NCBI GenBank assembly: GCA_032615215.1
Contig: CP128431.1
Span: 248,001 to 312,000, forward strand
DNA from: Microbulbifer sp. MKSA007
Lineage (GTDB): Bacteria > Pseudomonadota > Gammaproteobacteria > Pseudomonadales > Cellvibrionaceae
Direction: 5' to 3'
Length of the DNA stretch: 64,000 bases
Part shown: piece after piece, positions 18,640-28,280 of the stretch
How positions within the stretch are numbered: the first letter of the stretch is position 1
How the letters are laid out: each line of letters begins with the position of its first letter
Made by a program: the position numbers and the translations under genes
Notes under the pieces: model-generated
What the model was told of the DNA's origin: nothing
Seen by the model: the letters and a program-made list of their open reading frames with translations, nothing else
Database searches by the model: none

Positions 18640-19608
18640 TTATGCCGTTGCCTTTTCAATGTGATGCTGAAGAAACCAGTTATAGGTCTCCGCAATCCCC
18701 TGATCCAATGAGATGGATGGCTTCCAACCCAACTGCGCCAGTCGTTCCGAGCTCATAAGTTTTCTCGGAGTTCCATCAGGCTTAGTGGTGTCCTTTTCAA
18801 TAGAGCCTTCAAACCTCAGGATACTTGCTAGTTTTTCTGCAAGTTCCAGAATAGAGATGTCCGTTCCGAAACCGACATTGATGTGCTCATCAGCTGAGTA
18901 ATTCTTCAGCAAGTACACCAGTGCGTCTGCACAGTCATCACAATGGAGGAACTCTCGTCGTGGCACTCCTGTTCCCCAAATCTCAAAGGAAGTCGCACCA
19001 CTCTCTTTCGCTTCATGCACTTTACGCATGAGTGCCGGCAGAACGTGACTGGTTGTCAGATCAAAGTTATCGCCCGGACCATAGAGATTGGTTGGCATTG
19101 CGGAGATGAAATCACATCCGTGCTGTTTTCGAAAAGCTTGGCAAAGCTTTATTCCGGCAATCTTGGCAATGGCATACCACTCATTGGTTGGCTCCAGAGG
19201 CCCGGAGAGCAACGCTTCCTCCGAGATCGGTTGTGGCGCATGTTTTGGATAAATACAGGATGAGCCCAGAAACAGCAGTTTTTGTACGTTAGCCGCATAG
19301 GCTCCACGGATGAGATTGGTTTCTATCGCAAGGTTTTCATAGAGGAAGTCTGCGGGATACTCATTGTTCGCCCATATCCCTCCTACTTTGGCTGCCGCAA
19401 CAATCACCGCATCTGGTTTCGTATCCAGCAAAAACATTAATGACTCACTTTGAGCAGTAAGATCCACCTGTTTGCGGTCAGCCGTTAAAAGCGAGCAATC
19501 CTCTTGTTCCAAACGGCGCATCAACGCGCCGCCAACCATGCCTTTGTGCCCAGCTACAAAAACCGTTTTTCCCGCAAGGTCAAATTTGGTCTCCGATAAA
19601 TCAGGCAT
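18640..19608 (-). CDS. fcl: GDP-L-fucose synthase
   Basis: A 322-residue extended SDR epimerase/reductase: VAGHKGMVGGALMRRL for NADP binding, SSCIYPKHAPQPI, catalytic Y-x-x-x-K in NEWYAIAKIAG, and NLYGPGDNFD. It converts GDP-4-keto-6-deoxymannose to GDP-L-fucose. The start overlaps the end of gmd by eight bases, so the two steps of the pathway are co-translated. The product is a nucleotide sugar for LPS, capsule or exopolysaccharide; no dedicated fucosyltransferase is adjacent. Confidence 0.93.
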   Translation of the reverse strand: MPDLSETKFDLAGKTVFVAGHKGMVGGALMRRLEQEDCSLLTADRKQVDLTAQSESLMFLLDTKPDAVIVAAAKVGGIWANNEYPADFLYENLAIETNLIRGAYAANVQKLLFLGSSCIYPKHAPQPISEEALLSGPLEPTNEWYAIAKIAGIKLCQAFRKQHGCDFISAMPTNLYGPGDNFDLTTSHVLPALMRKVHEAKESGATSFEIWGTGVPRREFLHCDDCADALVYLLKNYSADEHINVGFGTDISILELAEKLASILRFEGSIEKDTTKPDGTPRKLMSSERLAQLGWKPSISLDQGIAETYNWFLQHHIEKATA

Positions 19609-20671
19609 CTTCTAGTATCCGATGCTGTTGAAGTTCCTTCAAATCGGCCTGCACCATCTCTTGCACCAACGCCTCTAGAGACGTTTTAGGCTCCCACCCC
19701 AACTTCTGACGCGCCTTGCTTGCATCACCTAGCAGCTCATTCACTTCAGAAGGACGAAAATACCTCGGATCAATTTCAATCAGAGAACGACCGGTTCGCG
19801 CGCAAAGGCCTCGTTCCTCAATGCCCTCTCCCTGCCACTCAATAGCAGTGCCACAATGAGCGAAGGCCATTTCTACAAAGCGCCGAACGGACGTCATCGT
19901 TCCGGTCGCCAAGACATAATCGTCTGGTTGATCCTGTTGCAGCATCATCCACATGCCTTCAATGAAGTCGCGTGCATGCCCCCAGTCTCGTTGAGCATCA
20001 ATATTGCCGAGGTAGAGTTTCTCTTGCTGGCCCAAGCTGATTGCCGCAGCTGCGCGTGTGATTTTTCGCGTTACGAACGTCTCACCACGCAACGGGCTTT
20101 CATGGTTGAAGAGGATGCCGTTTGAGGCATGGATTCCATAGGCTTCGCGATAGTTTACAGCGATCCAATAGGCATAGAGTTTTGCTGCAGCATATGGAGA
20201 CCGCGGATAAAAAGGCGTGGTTTCTTTTTGCGGAACTTCCTGAACCAGACCATAAAGCTCTGACGTTGATGCCTGATAGAACCTTGTTTTCTTTTCCAAT
20301 CCGAGAATGCGGATCGCTTCCAGCAAGCGCAATGCACCAAGAGCATCACTGTTGGCCGTGTATTCCGGGGTTTCAAAACTTACCTTCACGTGTGACTGCG
20401 CACCAAGGTTATAGACCTCATCCGGTTGCACCTCCTGCATAATCCGGATCAGGTTGGTCGCATCCGTCAAATCTCCGTAGTGAAGAATAAAGCGTGCATC
20501 TTCTTCATGCGGGTCTTGGTAAATTCCTTCAATCCGCCCGGTGTTGAAACTGGAGGAGCGGCGCTTAACACCATGCACTACGTAGCCCTTATCAAGCAGA
20601 AAACGGCTCAGATAAGCGCCATCTTGTCCAGTCACACCCGTTATCAATGCTATCTTTTGCAAGGTCATCAC
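19601..20671 (-). CDS. gmd: GDP-mannose 4,6-dehydratase
   Basis: A 356-residue SDR enzyme with ITGVTGQDGAYLSRFLL, HYGDLTDATNL, catalytic STSELYG and Y-x-x-x-K in YPRSPYAAAKLYAYW, and NHESPLRGETFVTRKI, all diagnostic for Gmd. It dehydrates GDP-D-mannose to GDP-4-keto-6-deoxymannose, the substrate for Fcl encoded immediately downstream with an 8-base overlap. Start at 20671 (or the adjacent second Met). Confidence 0.95.
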   Translation of the reverse strand: MMTLQKIALITGVTGQDGAYLSRFLLDKGYVVHGVKRRSSSFNTGRIEGIYQDPHEEDARFILHYGDLTDATNLIRIMQEVQPDEVYNLGAQSHVKVSFETPEYTANSDALGALRLLEAIRILGLEKKTRFYQASTSELYGLVQEVPQKETTPFYPRSPYAAAKLYAYWIAVNYREAYGIHASNGILFNHESPLRGETFVTRKITRAAAAISLGQQEKLYLGNIDAQRDWGHARDFIEGMWMMLQQDQPDDYVLATGTMTSVRRFVEMAFAHCGTAIEWQGEGIEERGLCARTGRSLIEIDPRYFRPSEVNELLGDASKARQKLGWEPKTSLEALVQEMVQADLKELQQHRILEDA

Positions 20672-20981
20672 ACGCCCAAAATCTTAGGGAAACAGAGCAT
20701 GAACCTAGGAGGAAACTGGTTATTGTCGCAATTCTGAAAACATGCCCCCTCATTCTCTAGGTCACTTTACAGAGCAATGTTTTTAAACAAGGTTTCAGCT
20801 TCGCCCACAAGGATATCCAAGTTCCCTCAAAATTAACTGGCAATCCCACAGCTCACCGTGTATCAAGCTCGCCCTCCCAAACGCCTTGGGGAGGTATCCC
20901 GAACCTGAATATCCAGACGCAGCCGTTACTCTGGCAACTGCATAGCTTTGCCTGACAAAAGGCATGATGAGAGGTCTAAAA
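20672..20981. other. divergent intergenic region, gmd/Hsp70-like gene
   Basis: About 310 bp between the divergent gmd and Hsp70-like genes. It must hold promoters for both, but no convincing -35/-10 pair, operator or hairpin was recognised. Confidence 0.4.
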
Positions 20982-22238
20982 ATGAACAGCGCATTCGCAG
21001 GCATCGATTTTGGCACCTCCAACTCCACAGTGGGCATCTACTCCGGCGAAACACCAGAACTGGTGATGCTGGAAGAAGGCCATACGGAAATGCCGTCTGC
21101 CATTTTCTTCAATTTTGAGGACGAGCAGATCGTTTATGGACGGCAGGCGAAAGAAGAGTACATCAGAGGCGATGAGGGCCGCCTTATGCAGGCACTCAAG
21201 AGTGTTCTGGGCACTTCCCTTATTCAGGAGAAAACGGCTGTCATGGGCGGTCGTATGGCGTTTCGTGACATTATTGCATTGTACCTGCGCCAGTTGAAAC
21301 GTAAGCTTGATACACATATGCAGGAAGATGTCACCAAGGTGGTTCTGGGACGACCGGTGCATTTCATCGACGGTGATGAAGTTGCTGACCGTGCAGCGCA
21401 AAACACGCTGGAAGGTATCGCTCGCCAGGAAGGCTTTGAGCATATTGCATTCCAGTATGAGCCGATTGCAGCTGCGTTGGCCTATGAGCAGTCTGTTACC
21501 CGTGAAGAACTTATTCTGGTGTTGGATATCGGTGGTGGTACAGCTGACTTTTCCGTTATTCGCGTTTCTCCTGAACGCCGGAATGCAGTTGACCGCACAG
21601 GCGACATTCTTGCCAACACAGGTGTTCACATCGGCGGAACGGACTTTGACCGACTGCTGTCGCTTGCGCAAGTGATGCCGCATTTGGGCTACAAAACACT
21701 CACGAAAGACGGCAAACGCGCGCTACCGTCCAAATACTACTTCGATCTCGCCACCTGGCAGTTCATCAATCAGCTTTATTCTCCAAGCATTTTGCGAGAG
21801 CTCGGTGAAGTCAGACGCGAAGCAGCGCAGCCCCATCTGGTAGAGCGCCTTCGTGAAGTAATCCGCGCAAAAGATGGCCACATGCTTGCTACACGTGTTG
21901 AGCAAACCAAGATTGACCTGTCTTCTTCAGAGATTGCCAGCCTCAAAATTGAGCTGGAGGAAGAAGACGTTCAGGTAGATGCATCCAACGCCGATTTCCA
22001 CGCAGCAATCGCAACTTCTGTCGGGAAAATTGATACCACCATTCAGGAGGCCCTCAGCAAGGCAGGTGTGACTGCTGATCAGATCAACAGTATGTTCCTG
22101 ACCGGCGGCACCACACGTATCCCGATGCTTCGAGATCACTTCAAGTCCCTGATGCCAAACGCTTCTATCGTGGAAGGCGATGTGTTTGGAGCCGTAGGTC
22201 TTGGCCTTGCAGCCGACGCAAAACGAAAGTTCGGCTAA
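20982..22238 (+). CDS. Hsp70-family protein, YegD-like
   Basis: About 418 residues. The actin-fold ATPase signatures are GIDFGTSNSTVGIY (phosphate 1), ILVLDIGGGTADFSV (phosphate 2) and FLTGGTTRIPMLRDHF (adenosine). The protein ends after the ATPase domain, so it lacks the peptide-binding and lid domains of DnaK, as in YegD. The start at 20982 (MNSAFAG) has GAGAGG upstream. It stands alone, divergent from gmd. The family's role is poorly defined. Confidence 0.88.
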   Translation: MNSAFAGIDFGTSNSTVGIYSGETPELVMLEEGHTEMPSAIFFNFEDEQIVYGRQAKEEYIRGDEGRLMQALKSVLGTSLIQEKTAVMGGRMAFRDIIALYLRQLKRKLDTHMQEDVTKVVLGRPVHFIDGDEVADRAAQNTLEGIARQEGFEHIAFQYEPIAAALAYEQSVTREELILVLDIGGGTADFSVIRVSPERRNAVDRTGDILANTGVHIGGTDFDRLLSLAQVMPHLGYKTLTKDGKRALPSKYYFDLATWQFINQLYSPSILRELGEVRREAAQPHLVERLREVIRAKDGHMLATRVEQTKIDLSSSEIASLKIELEEEDVQVDASNADFHAAIATSVGKIDTTIQEALSKAGVTADQINSMFLTGGTTRIPMLRDHFKSLMPNASIVEGDVFGAVGLGLAADAKRKFG

Positions 22239-22531
22239 GGCTAAGCCCTCACAAAAAGTCTTTTCTTTTTCTTGTAATCCGGCGTGACAGACCTGAGGAA
22301 GCTATCCCATTCATCTGTCACCCGCTCAGGCGTAAACGCGGAGATTTTTTGCCTTTAACACCCGTCTTGGTTCCATAAAGCGACACCCCTCTTTTTCCCC
22401 CTCGCTTTCTCATTCCTCTAATTTCAGAATTGTCACATTCAACCAATTCAGGTTCCCTAGTTGCAATTGTTAATGAAGTCTTAAGAGGGCGGCGTACGCT
22501 ATTTTAGCTGTGTGCTGGGTTGGGGACCGGG

Positions 22532-23377
22532 ATGTTGCAGCGGCAAAATAGGTGTTTCAAACACTGCTGGCTTTATCCGATGATTGGCGCGGTTGCCTTA
22601 GGATCAGCCGGATCTTCCGCGGAGGCAACAACTCTACGTGAAGCGCTTGAAGACACCTTGCGGTTCAACCAGACGTTAAGTTTGACAAGTTGGAAGACAG
22701 CTTCAAAGCAACAGAAAACTGAGGTTCTGCAGGAAACCGTCGATGCTTATGCTGCGCTCTACTTAACAACGCAACAAACGCACGTTTACCTAACATCACT
22801 GAGGGATCTAAACGCGATAACCGTAGTTTTGGAGAGGCATTCTGAAAGCAAAACAACTCAAGTTTTTGAGCACATTGAAGCGTTGGAAGCACAGCGCAGC
22901 TCAATCAGTGAAACTCTAAAGGCACTGCAGCAAAACAAACTGCTTTTTGCGCAAACGACCTTCACACAGTACACGGGTAGTCGCAGTTTCAACCTGCAGC
23001 CAGTGATCACTTCATCTCTGTTGAATGGTTCAGGATCGCCTGCTGATGCACGCGAGGAAAGTGATGCACTTTCCAAAGTAATCAAAACCTATAGGCAGCT
23101 TCAGTTCGGAGTAACGCGCCAGAGGCGAAGTTATGAGGCCGCACTTGCTCAGACCAAGGTAAGTCCTGAGCATGTTCCTGCATACCTCACCGTTTTAACC
23201 GAACTTCAGAAAACAGAACTTCAGCTGATCTCGGCTGAAGCAGAACTCACTCGCCTTCATTTTTCGGACAAAGCTCAGCGTTCGACGCTTTTGCTGCACC
23301 TCGGTCTTTCTGAGCGATTGCTTGAGAAAAACCGGAAACGAGAACTGCGGCGACTGGCGAACCAACGGATCAATTAA
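22532..23377 (+). CDS. exported TolC-like coiled-coil protein, shortened
   Basis: About 281 residues. A probable signal peptide ends near SSAEA. The mature part begins TTLREALEDTLRFNQTL, which resembles the start of TolC-family outer-membrane factors, and the rest is almost entirely helical (long stretches rich in Q, E, L). It is much shorter than the ~430-480 residues of TolC proteins and shows no obvious beta-barrel segments. It lies 35 bp upstream of a type I secretion adhesin gene, suggesting a link to adhesin export or anchoring. No ABC or membrane-fusion component is in the window. Start ATG at 22532; a TTG lies 12 bases upstream. Confidence 0.6.
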   Translation: MLQRQNRCFKHCWLYPMIGAVALGSAGSSAEATTLREALEDTLRFNQTLSLTSWKTASKQQKTEVLQETVDAYAALYLTTQQTHVYLTSLRDLNAITVVLERHSESKTTQVFEHIEALEAQRSSISETLKALQQNKLLFAQTTFTQYTGSRSFNLQPVITSSLLNGSGSPADAREESDALSKVIKTYRQLQFGVTRQRRSYEAALAQTKVSPEHVPAYLTVLTELQKTELQLISAEAELTRLHFSDKAQRSTLLLHLGLSERLLEKNRKRELRRLANQRIN

Positions 23378-23412
23378 CGCACCAACAATCTGAAAAGAGG
23401 AGGAATGCAGTC

Positions 23413-24096
23413 ATGGCCCACATCAACTCAGCGCCTACGAACACGCCTGCTTTGCAGTCCCCTCCCCCAATCCTGCTGGCTGAACCTCTGCCCCCTTCGC
23501 GAGGCGCAATCCTACTCAAACGGGAAAATGGCCAGCTGGTTGATCTTTCCAAAACGATCGGGACAGCCCAACTTGCCCGAGATGGAACTCAATTGCACAT
23601 TCGGCAAATTGATGGACAGATTATCGTAATCGAAGGCTTCTTTGGCGGACCAGCCAACGAGTTCTTTATTTTGATGCCATCCGGCCCACTCACAACACAA
23701 AGTCAGTTCTTGGCAGCAGTGCAAATCGATGCAGCATTGGAACTTGGCAGCTTTCAGGAAGATGTCCCCTCCCCTGCCCAAGGCAGAACAGACAAACCTG
23801 TCGAAGAATCTCAGCAGCATCCGGATACTGCAAGTCTTCCAACTTTGCATCAAACACCCAGATTGGCAGAGTTAAGTTCTGCCACCAGCAAAAGTCAGTT
23901 GGCGGAAAGCAAACAGTCCGTCTTGGAAGACGCCCCTTTTCCTCTTTCAAAAGCAGGCAATCCTGAGAGTATTGCAGTTCCTCAGTTTTCTCCCTCAGAC
24001 TTGTATGTTCAACCAAACTCGACAGTTTCCCGAGCAAATGATCTTCCGATACTTACTGTAGAGGAAGCATCCTTCGCACATCCACCGATATCTTAG
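23413..24096 (+). CDS. RTX adhesin, N-terminal part (frame disrupted)
   Basis: 227 residues beginning at an ATG with GGAGGA upstream. It has no signal peptide. The segment ARDGTQLHIRQIDGQIIVIE resembles the N-terminal region of large alphaproteobacterial type I secretion adhesins, followed by a low-complexity linker rich in S, P and Q. It ends at a stop at 24094, straight after ILTVEEASFAHPP, where homologous proteins continue into their first repeat. The continuation TDILVSDSLAIDFGVDG is found in another frame (-1) from 24042 on. One missing base between about 24042 and 24093 therefore splits a gene that would run 23413-28148, about 1,578 residues. Confidence 0.7.
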   Translation: MAHINSAPTNTPALQSPPPILLAEPLPPSRGAILLKRENGQLVDLSKTIGTAQLARDGTQLHIRQIDGQIIVIEGFFGGPANEFFILMPSGPLTTQSQFLAAVQIDAALELGSFQEDVPSPAQGRTDKPVEESQQHPDTASLPTLHQTPRLAELSSATSKSQLAESKQSVLEDAPFPLSKAGNPESIAVPQFSPSDLYVQPNSTVSRANDLPILTVEEASFAHPPIS

Positions 24097-24125
24097 TCAG
24101 CGATAGCCTCGCTATTGATTTTGGC

Positions 24126-27100
24126 GTGGATGGTACCAACTCCCGCGCACTGCTATTTACACTTGATGCAGCTGGACGCCCACTCGGCCGCTCAGGTGAT
24201 CCGCTCGATATAACCTCTGGCGGTGCGCGGGTCCTTTTTCAGTCAGAATTTGGCCCACAAGGCCAACATATTCTGAAAGGGTTGAAGGGAGATGGTACGC
24301 TCGTTTTCAAAGTTACGTTGGATCCAACGTCAACCAACGGCACATACACTTATCAGCAGTTTGCGCAGTTAGATCACCCAGCTGGCACTCCGGATCATCT
24401 GCTCAGTTTTCGGTTCATTGCAAAGGATGCAGATGGAGACAGTCTGATCTCTTATTTGGACATTCACGTAACCGATGATCCTATGCCTTCGGAATGGAAC
24501 CTATCAGCGACCGTATCTGAGGCAGGCTTAGCAGGAGGGTCAGATGGAGATCCGAAAAGCGCTTCAACAACAGGCAATCTGCCTATGGGCTCGCAACAAA
24601 GCCCGGTCACACTGACATGGAATGACACAACCCCATCTCCAGGCTTTAGTTTCGTTCAGGAAGGGCAAACACTTCTTATCCTACAAGGTGGGCAGATCGC
24701 CTTATCTGTATCTCTGAATGCGTCGACTGGCACCTACAGTGTGACACAACATAACGCAATCATGAACGCAGGGAACGGTGACGCGGTATTCAACCTGAAC
24801 TTCTCAGCGACAAACACCCAAGGCCAAAGTGCAATTGGCACTCTTATCGTCACATCGATTGACGATACACCCAAGGCGTTCCCACTCAACCAGATCGTTT
24901 TTGATGAAAGCCAGTTGAGCGACGAAGCTGAACTGAGTTTCTCATCAGATTACTTGCCTCATAACGCTGGAGCCGATGGCGCAAACATCAGTTGGCAATT
25001 GCCGGAAGATCCGGACGGCCTGATCTATATCATCGAGGGGCAGCTGCTCAGCGTAAAACAGGGCGATACGCTGATCCTGACGGCACAGTTTACGGATAGC
25101 AAGGGTGCCTACACAGTCAAGCAACATAACCCGCTTCAGCACACTAGTAGGTTAGATCATGAAGAAATCAAACTCCACTATGTGATCACTGATGGAGATG
25201 GTGACACAGCCCAAGGGCACTTCAGCGTTTCAATCAAAGATGATAGCCCTACTGTTGGAGCACCGATCGAACACGAGCTGAGCGACGATGTTTTCACGCA
25301 AATAGATCAAAGCAACGCATCGGCTGAGGATAGTCTTGGTCTGACAGGTGTACTCCCAGTCTCCGCTGGTGTAGATGGAATACAGGTCTCATGGACAGAA
25401 GCTCCTCTTCCAACAGGCTTCAGCTGGGATCTTTCAGGCGACAAAATAACGCTTTTACAAGGTTCGACGGCAATTTTCAGCGCGACGCTGAATTCCGCCA
25501 GTGGAGCGTATTCTGTTACACAGCATGCTCCCCTCAATCATTCTCAGAGCGTTGACCAGTTTCAACTGCAGTACATAGCGACCGACTCTGATGGAGATGC
25601 AGCAACTGGGACACTGCAGATTTCCATTTCAGATAGCGTACCTGTCGCAAGTTCTGCGCCTGAGATTATAGGCCTTTCCGAAACAGACCTCTTTGAAGCG
25701 CGTATGAACGGAGATGCATCTATTTCTCAATCAGGCACGCTCAACATTCAATGGGGAGCAGATGTTGGTTCAACAAGAGCGCTCTCATTTTCATCCAGCA
25801 TGAGCGGCACGCCCGCCCCATTTACCGTCAATGGAGCGCAGGTCTTCTATTCTTTATCAGGCATTGGAAACGAACTCGTCGCAAAGACGCAGGATGGTAC
25901 GCTGGTCTTCAAAGTCACATTGGACCCAGGCAACACAGGATCCTATACAGTCGAGTTCTTCACTCCGATTGATCATGCAACTACCGCCGAAATCTCGATA
26001 GTGTTCGACATCGTCGCCACCGACGGAGATGGAGATACTCTTCCGCTCTCATTCTCTTTCGACATAACAGATGGAAAGTCTATCGCCGTTGCTGACCAGT
26101 TTGCAGGCAAGGAAGACACACCGCTCGTCTTGGATCTGTTGGGAAACGATACTCTGAATAGCGGGGGCTACTCCGTTCACATCGTCTTGGCACCTGCCAA
26201 GGGTCATCTGGCACAGAACGCGGACAACACATTCAGCTACACCGGACATCCCAACGCCAATGGATCTGATAGCTTTAGCTACTATATTCAGGACGCTGAC
26301 GGTGAACGCAGTGAGACCGTGACTGTTTCCATTGAGCTCAGTCCAGCGAACGATGCTCCGATCTTTTCAGGTGTCGGACACAACACACCTCTTCATTTGA
26401 CTGTCGAAGACAATGGACCACAGGATGTCTTCACGGCGAACGCTTCAGACGCTGATGGAGACAGCCTCCATTTTTTTCTCCAAGGGCCTGATGCGGCCCG
26501 TTTCAACATCGACGCCCAAACAGGCAAAGTCAGCTGGAAGGACGATATCTCTTATGATGTTCCGGCAGACCTAAATGGCGATAATATCTATGATGTGACG
26601 ATTGTAGCCAGAGATCCATCTGGCGCAGAAGCTTCACAGGACTTTCAAATCCAGGTCACCGAAGGCCTTGATACGCCAACCTCACCTCCAACAGTTTACC
26701 TTCACACGCGCGAAGCTGGCAGTTACCAAGTCAGTTGGGACTTTGGCTCTGATAATTACACCAGCAATATCTCCGATGATATCCAGTCCTACGCATGGAA
26801 AGAGTGCGGTGACGATGGCTTAGCTGATACTTCAAATGATGGCTCCTCCGACATTTACATTGATGAAGCAACAGGCGAGCTTGTTTTGACAGATCAGTCT
26901 AGCGCTTCCGCAAATGGCGACGATAATCTTGCAAGCCTCAGCAAAACATTCGATCTGACGGGTGCGCAATCGGCGCAGCTTTCACTTAGTTTCACGGCCA
27001 ATTTCAGCTCATCAGAGACAAGTAAACTCTTCTATATTGAGGTCGTCATGGCCGATGGCTCGGTTCAGAGGATTGCTGAGATCAGCAGCACCGAAGATCA

Positions 27101-28148
27101 TTCGCAGTCCAAAACGATTAGCCTCGACCTTAGCAATCACATCTCCTCAGCCACGACAATAAGGTTGTTAGCTCCAGGTGAACTCACGTCTGCAGACATT
27201 CTCAGGATCAGCGATCTCACGCTCTCAATAGAGCAACCCGCTCCTCTGGAAGAAAAGCATTTGGACGCTACCTATCAGATTGATGGAGAGGACTTGGCAG
27301 TTGCCAAGTCTGCCAAGATTGACGACCTGCAGGAACCAATAACCGGACTAACCGTGAAACTTTTCAATGCTCAAGACGGTGATGTCCTGAACTACACAGC
27401 AATCGACGGTATCAATGGTGAACTACAAGATAATAACAGCGGCGTACTCACATTGAATTTCTCAGGCATCCTTGATGCCTCAAGCTATCAAAACCTGATC
27501 AACTCGCTTACGTTCTCAACCAACTCAGACAGTCTTGAAGCAAGAAGTCTTTCCGTGGTCCTTCATACAGAGAATGGAAGTTCATCGCCGTCCATTTCGA
27601 CAATCCATATGCTTCCCAAAGCTGATGGAGAGATCGGAAGCGACAAGAACCCAGTCGATGGAACATCAGCAGATGACACCCTCCGAGGCACCGAAGGTGA
27701 CGATGCAATCAATGGATTTGAGGGCAACGATCATCTCTATGCTGGTGAAGGACAAGATACTCTGACAGGTGGCGAAGGCTCAGATATCTACTTCTTTGAG
27801 CAACTGGACGGAGCGGCTGATCATATCGCTGACTATCAAGCAAACTTACAGAACGGTACTGATCGCGATATCATTGACATATCGAAGCTCCTTGACGACT
27901 ACGGCGAAGGTGGACTGGGTCAATATCTCCACTTCACAGAGCAATACGTCCGCTTGGTAAAAGATCAGAATGGGCAATACGCGATACAGGTTGATCTAGA
28001 TGCTCGCGACAATGATCATGGCTGGGAGACATTAACCACATTGGAGATTCAGAACGCAGATGTTCCTGGAGCTTCAGTCAGCATTGATGTGTTCTCTGTA
28101 GCACCCGAATTTGAGATACCAATCGAAAATGCATTTCCTGTAACCTAA
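24126..28148 (+). CDS. RTX adhesin, C-terminal part with VCBS/DUF5801-type repeats
   Basis: A frame of ~1,340 residues that begins mid-domain (the frame is open back to 24042; the GTG at 24126 has no ribosome site). About five ~125-residue repeats with D-x-DGD loops span residues 1-650, followed by cadherin-like domains (DLLGNDTLNSGG; DADGDSLHFF) and a beta-rich region. Glycine-aspartate RTX nonapeptides (about residues 1177-1222, e.g. GTEGDDAINGFEGNDHL) and a type I secretion C-terminal signal domain follow. The protein would bind Ca2+ and be exported as a cell-surface or released adhesin. It continues the frame of 23413-24096 after a one-base disruption. Whether full-length protein is made is uncertain. 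Confidence 0.8.
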   Translation: MDGTNSRALLFTLDAAGRPLGRSGDPLDITSGGARVLFQSEFGPQGQHILKGLKGDGTLVFKVTLDPTSTNGTYTYQQFAQLDHPAGTPDHLLSFRFIAKDADGDSLISYLDIHVTDDPMPSEWNLSATVSEAGLAGGSDGDPKSASTTGNLPMGSQQSPVTLTWNDTTPSPGFSFVQEGQTLLILQGGQIALSVSLNASTGTYSVTQHNAIMNAGNGDAVFNLNFSATNTQGQSAIGTLIVTSIDDTPKAFPLNQIVFDESQLSDEAELSFSSDYLPHNAGADGANISWQLPEDPDGLIYIIEGQLLSVKQGDTLILTAQFTDSKGAYTVKQHNPLQHTSRLDHEEIKLHYVITDGDGDTAQGHFSVSIKDDSPTVGAPIEHELSDDVFTQIDQSNASAEDSLGLTGVLPVSAGVDGIQVSWTEAPLPTGFSWDLSGDKITLLQGSTAIFSATLNSASGAYSVTQHAPLNHSQSVDQFQLQYIATDSDGDAATGTLQISISDSVPVASSAPEIIGLSETDLFEARMNGDASISQSGTLNIQWGADVGSTRALSFSSSMSGTPAPFTVNGAQVFYSLSGIGNELVAKTQDGTLVFKVTLDPGNTGSYTVEFFTPIDHATTAEISIVFDIVATDGDGDTLPLSFSFDITDGKSIAVADQFAGKEDTPLVLDLLGNDTLNSGGYSVHIVLAPAKGHLAQNADNTFSYTGHPNANGSDSFSYYIQDADGERSETVTVSIELSPANDAPIFSGVGHNTPLHLTVEDNGPQDVFTANASDADGDSLHFFLQGPDAARFNIDAQTGKVSWKDDISYDVPADLNGDNIYDVTIVARDPSGAEASQDFQIQVTEGLDTPTSPPTVYLHTREAGSYQVSWDFGSDNYTSNISDDIQSYAWKECGDDGLADTSNDGSSDIYIDEATGELVLTDQSSASANGDDNLASLSKTFDLTGAQSAQLSLSFTANFSSSETSKLFYIEVVMADGSVQRIAEISSTEDHSQSKTISLDLSNHISSATTIRLLAPGELTSADILRISDLTLSIEQPAPLEEKHLDATYQIDGEDLAVAKSAKIDDLQEPITGLTVKLFNAQDGDVLNYTAIDGINGELQDNNSGVLTLNFSGILDASSYQNLINSLTFSTNSDSLEARSLSVVLHTENGSSSPSISTIHMLPKADGEIGSDKNPVDGTSADDTLRGTEGDDAINGFEGNDHLYAGEGQDTLTGGEGSDIYFFEQLDGAADHIADYQANLQNGTDRDIIDISKLLDDYGEGGLGQYLHFTEQYVRLVKDQNGQYAIQVDLDARDNDHGWETLTTLEIQNADVPGASVSIDVFSVAPEFEIPIENAFPVT

Positions 28149-28164
28149 TCTCGGAAGTCATGAA

Positions 28165-28182
28165 ACTTGGCAGCTGCCAAGT
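28165..28182. promoter_or_regulatory. perfect palindrome, possible operator
   Basis: ACTTGGCAGCTGCCAAGT is a perfect 18-bp palindrome about 100 bp upstream of the hydrolase at 28281. Its 16-bp core recurs at 28601-28616, and TTGGCAG half-sites recur up to 30.3 kb. It could also act as a hairpin downstream of the adhesin gene. Confidence 0.4.
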
Positions 28183-28280
28183 CGTTTATCGCAAATAAAA
28201 TTACTATTCTGCTTTGGTAGAGCTTGCTCTCGTATACGGTATGGCTAAACTTTCTCTGTTATTGCTTCAGAGGATTTTTC

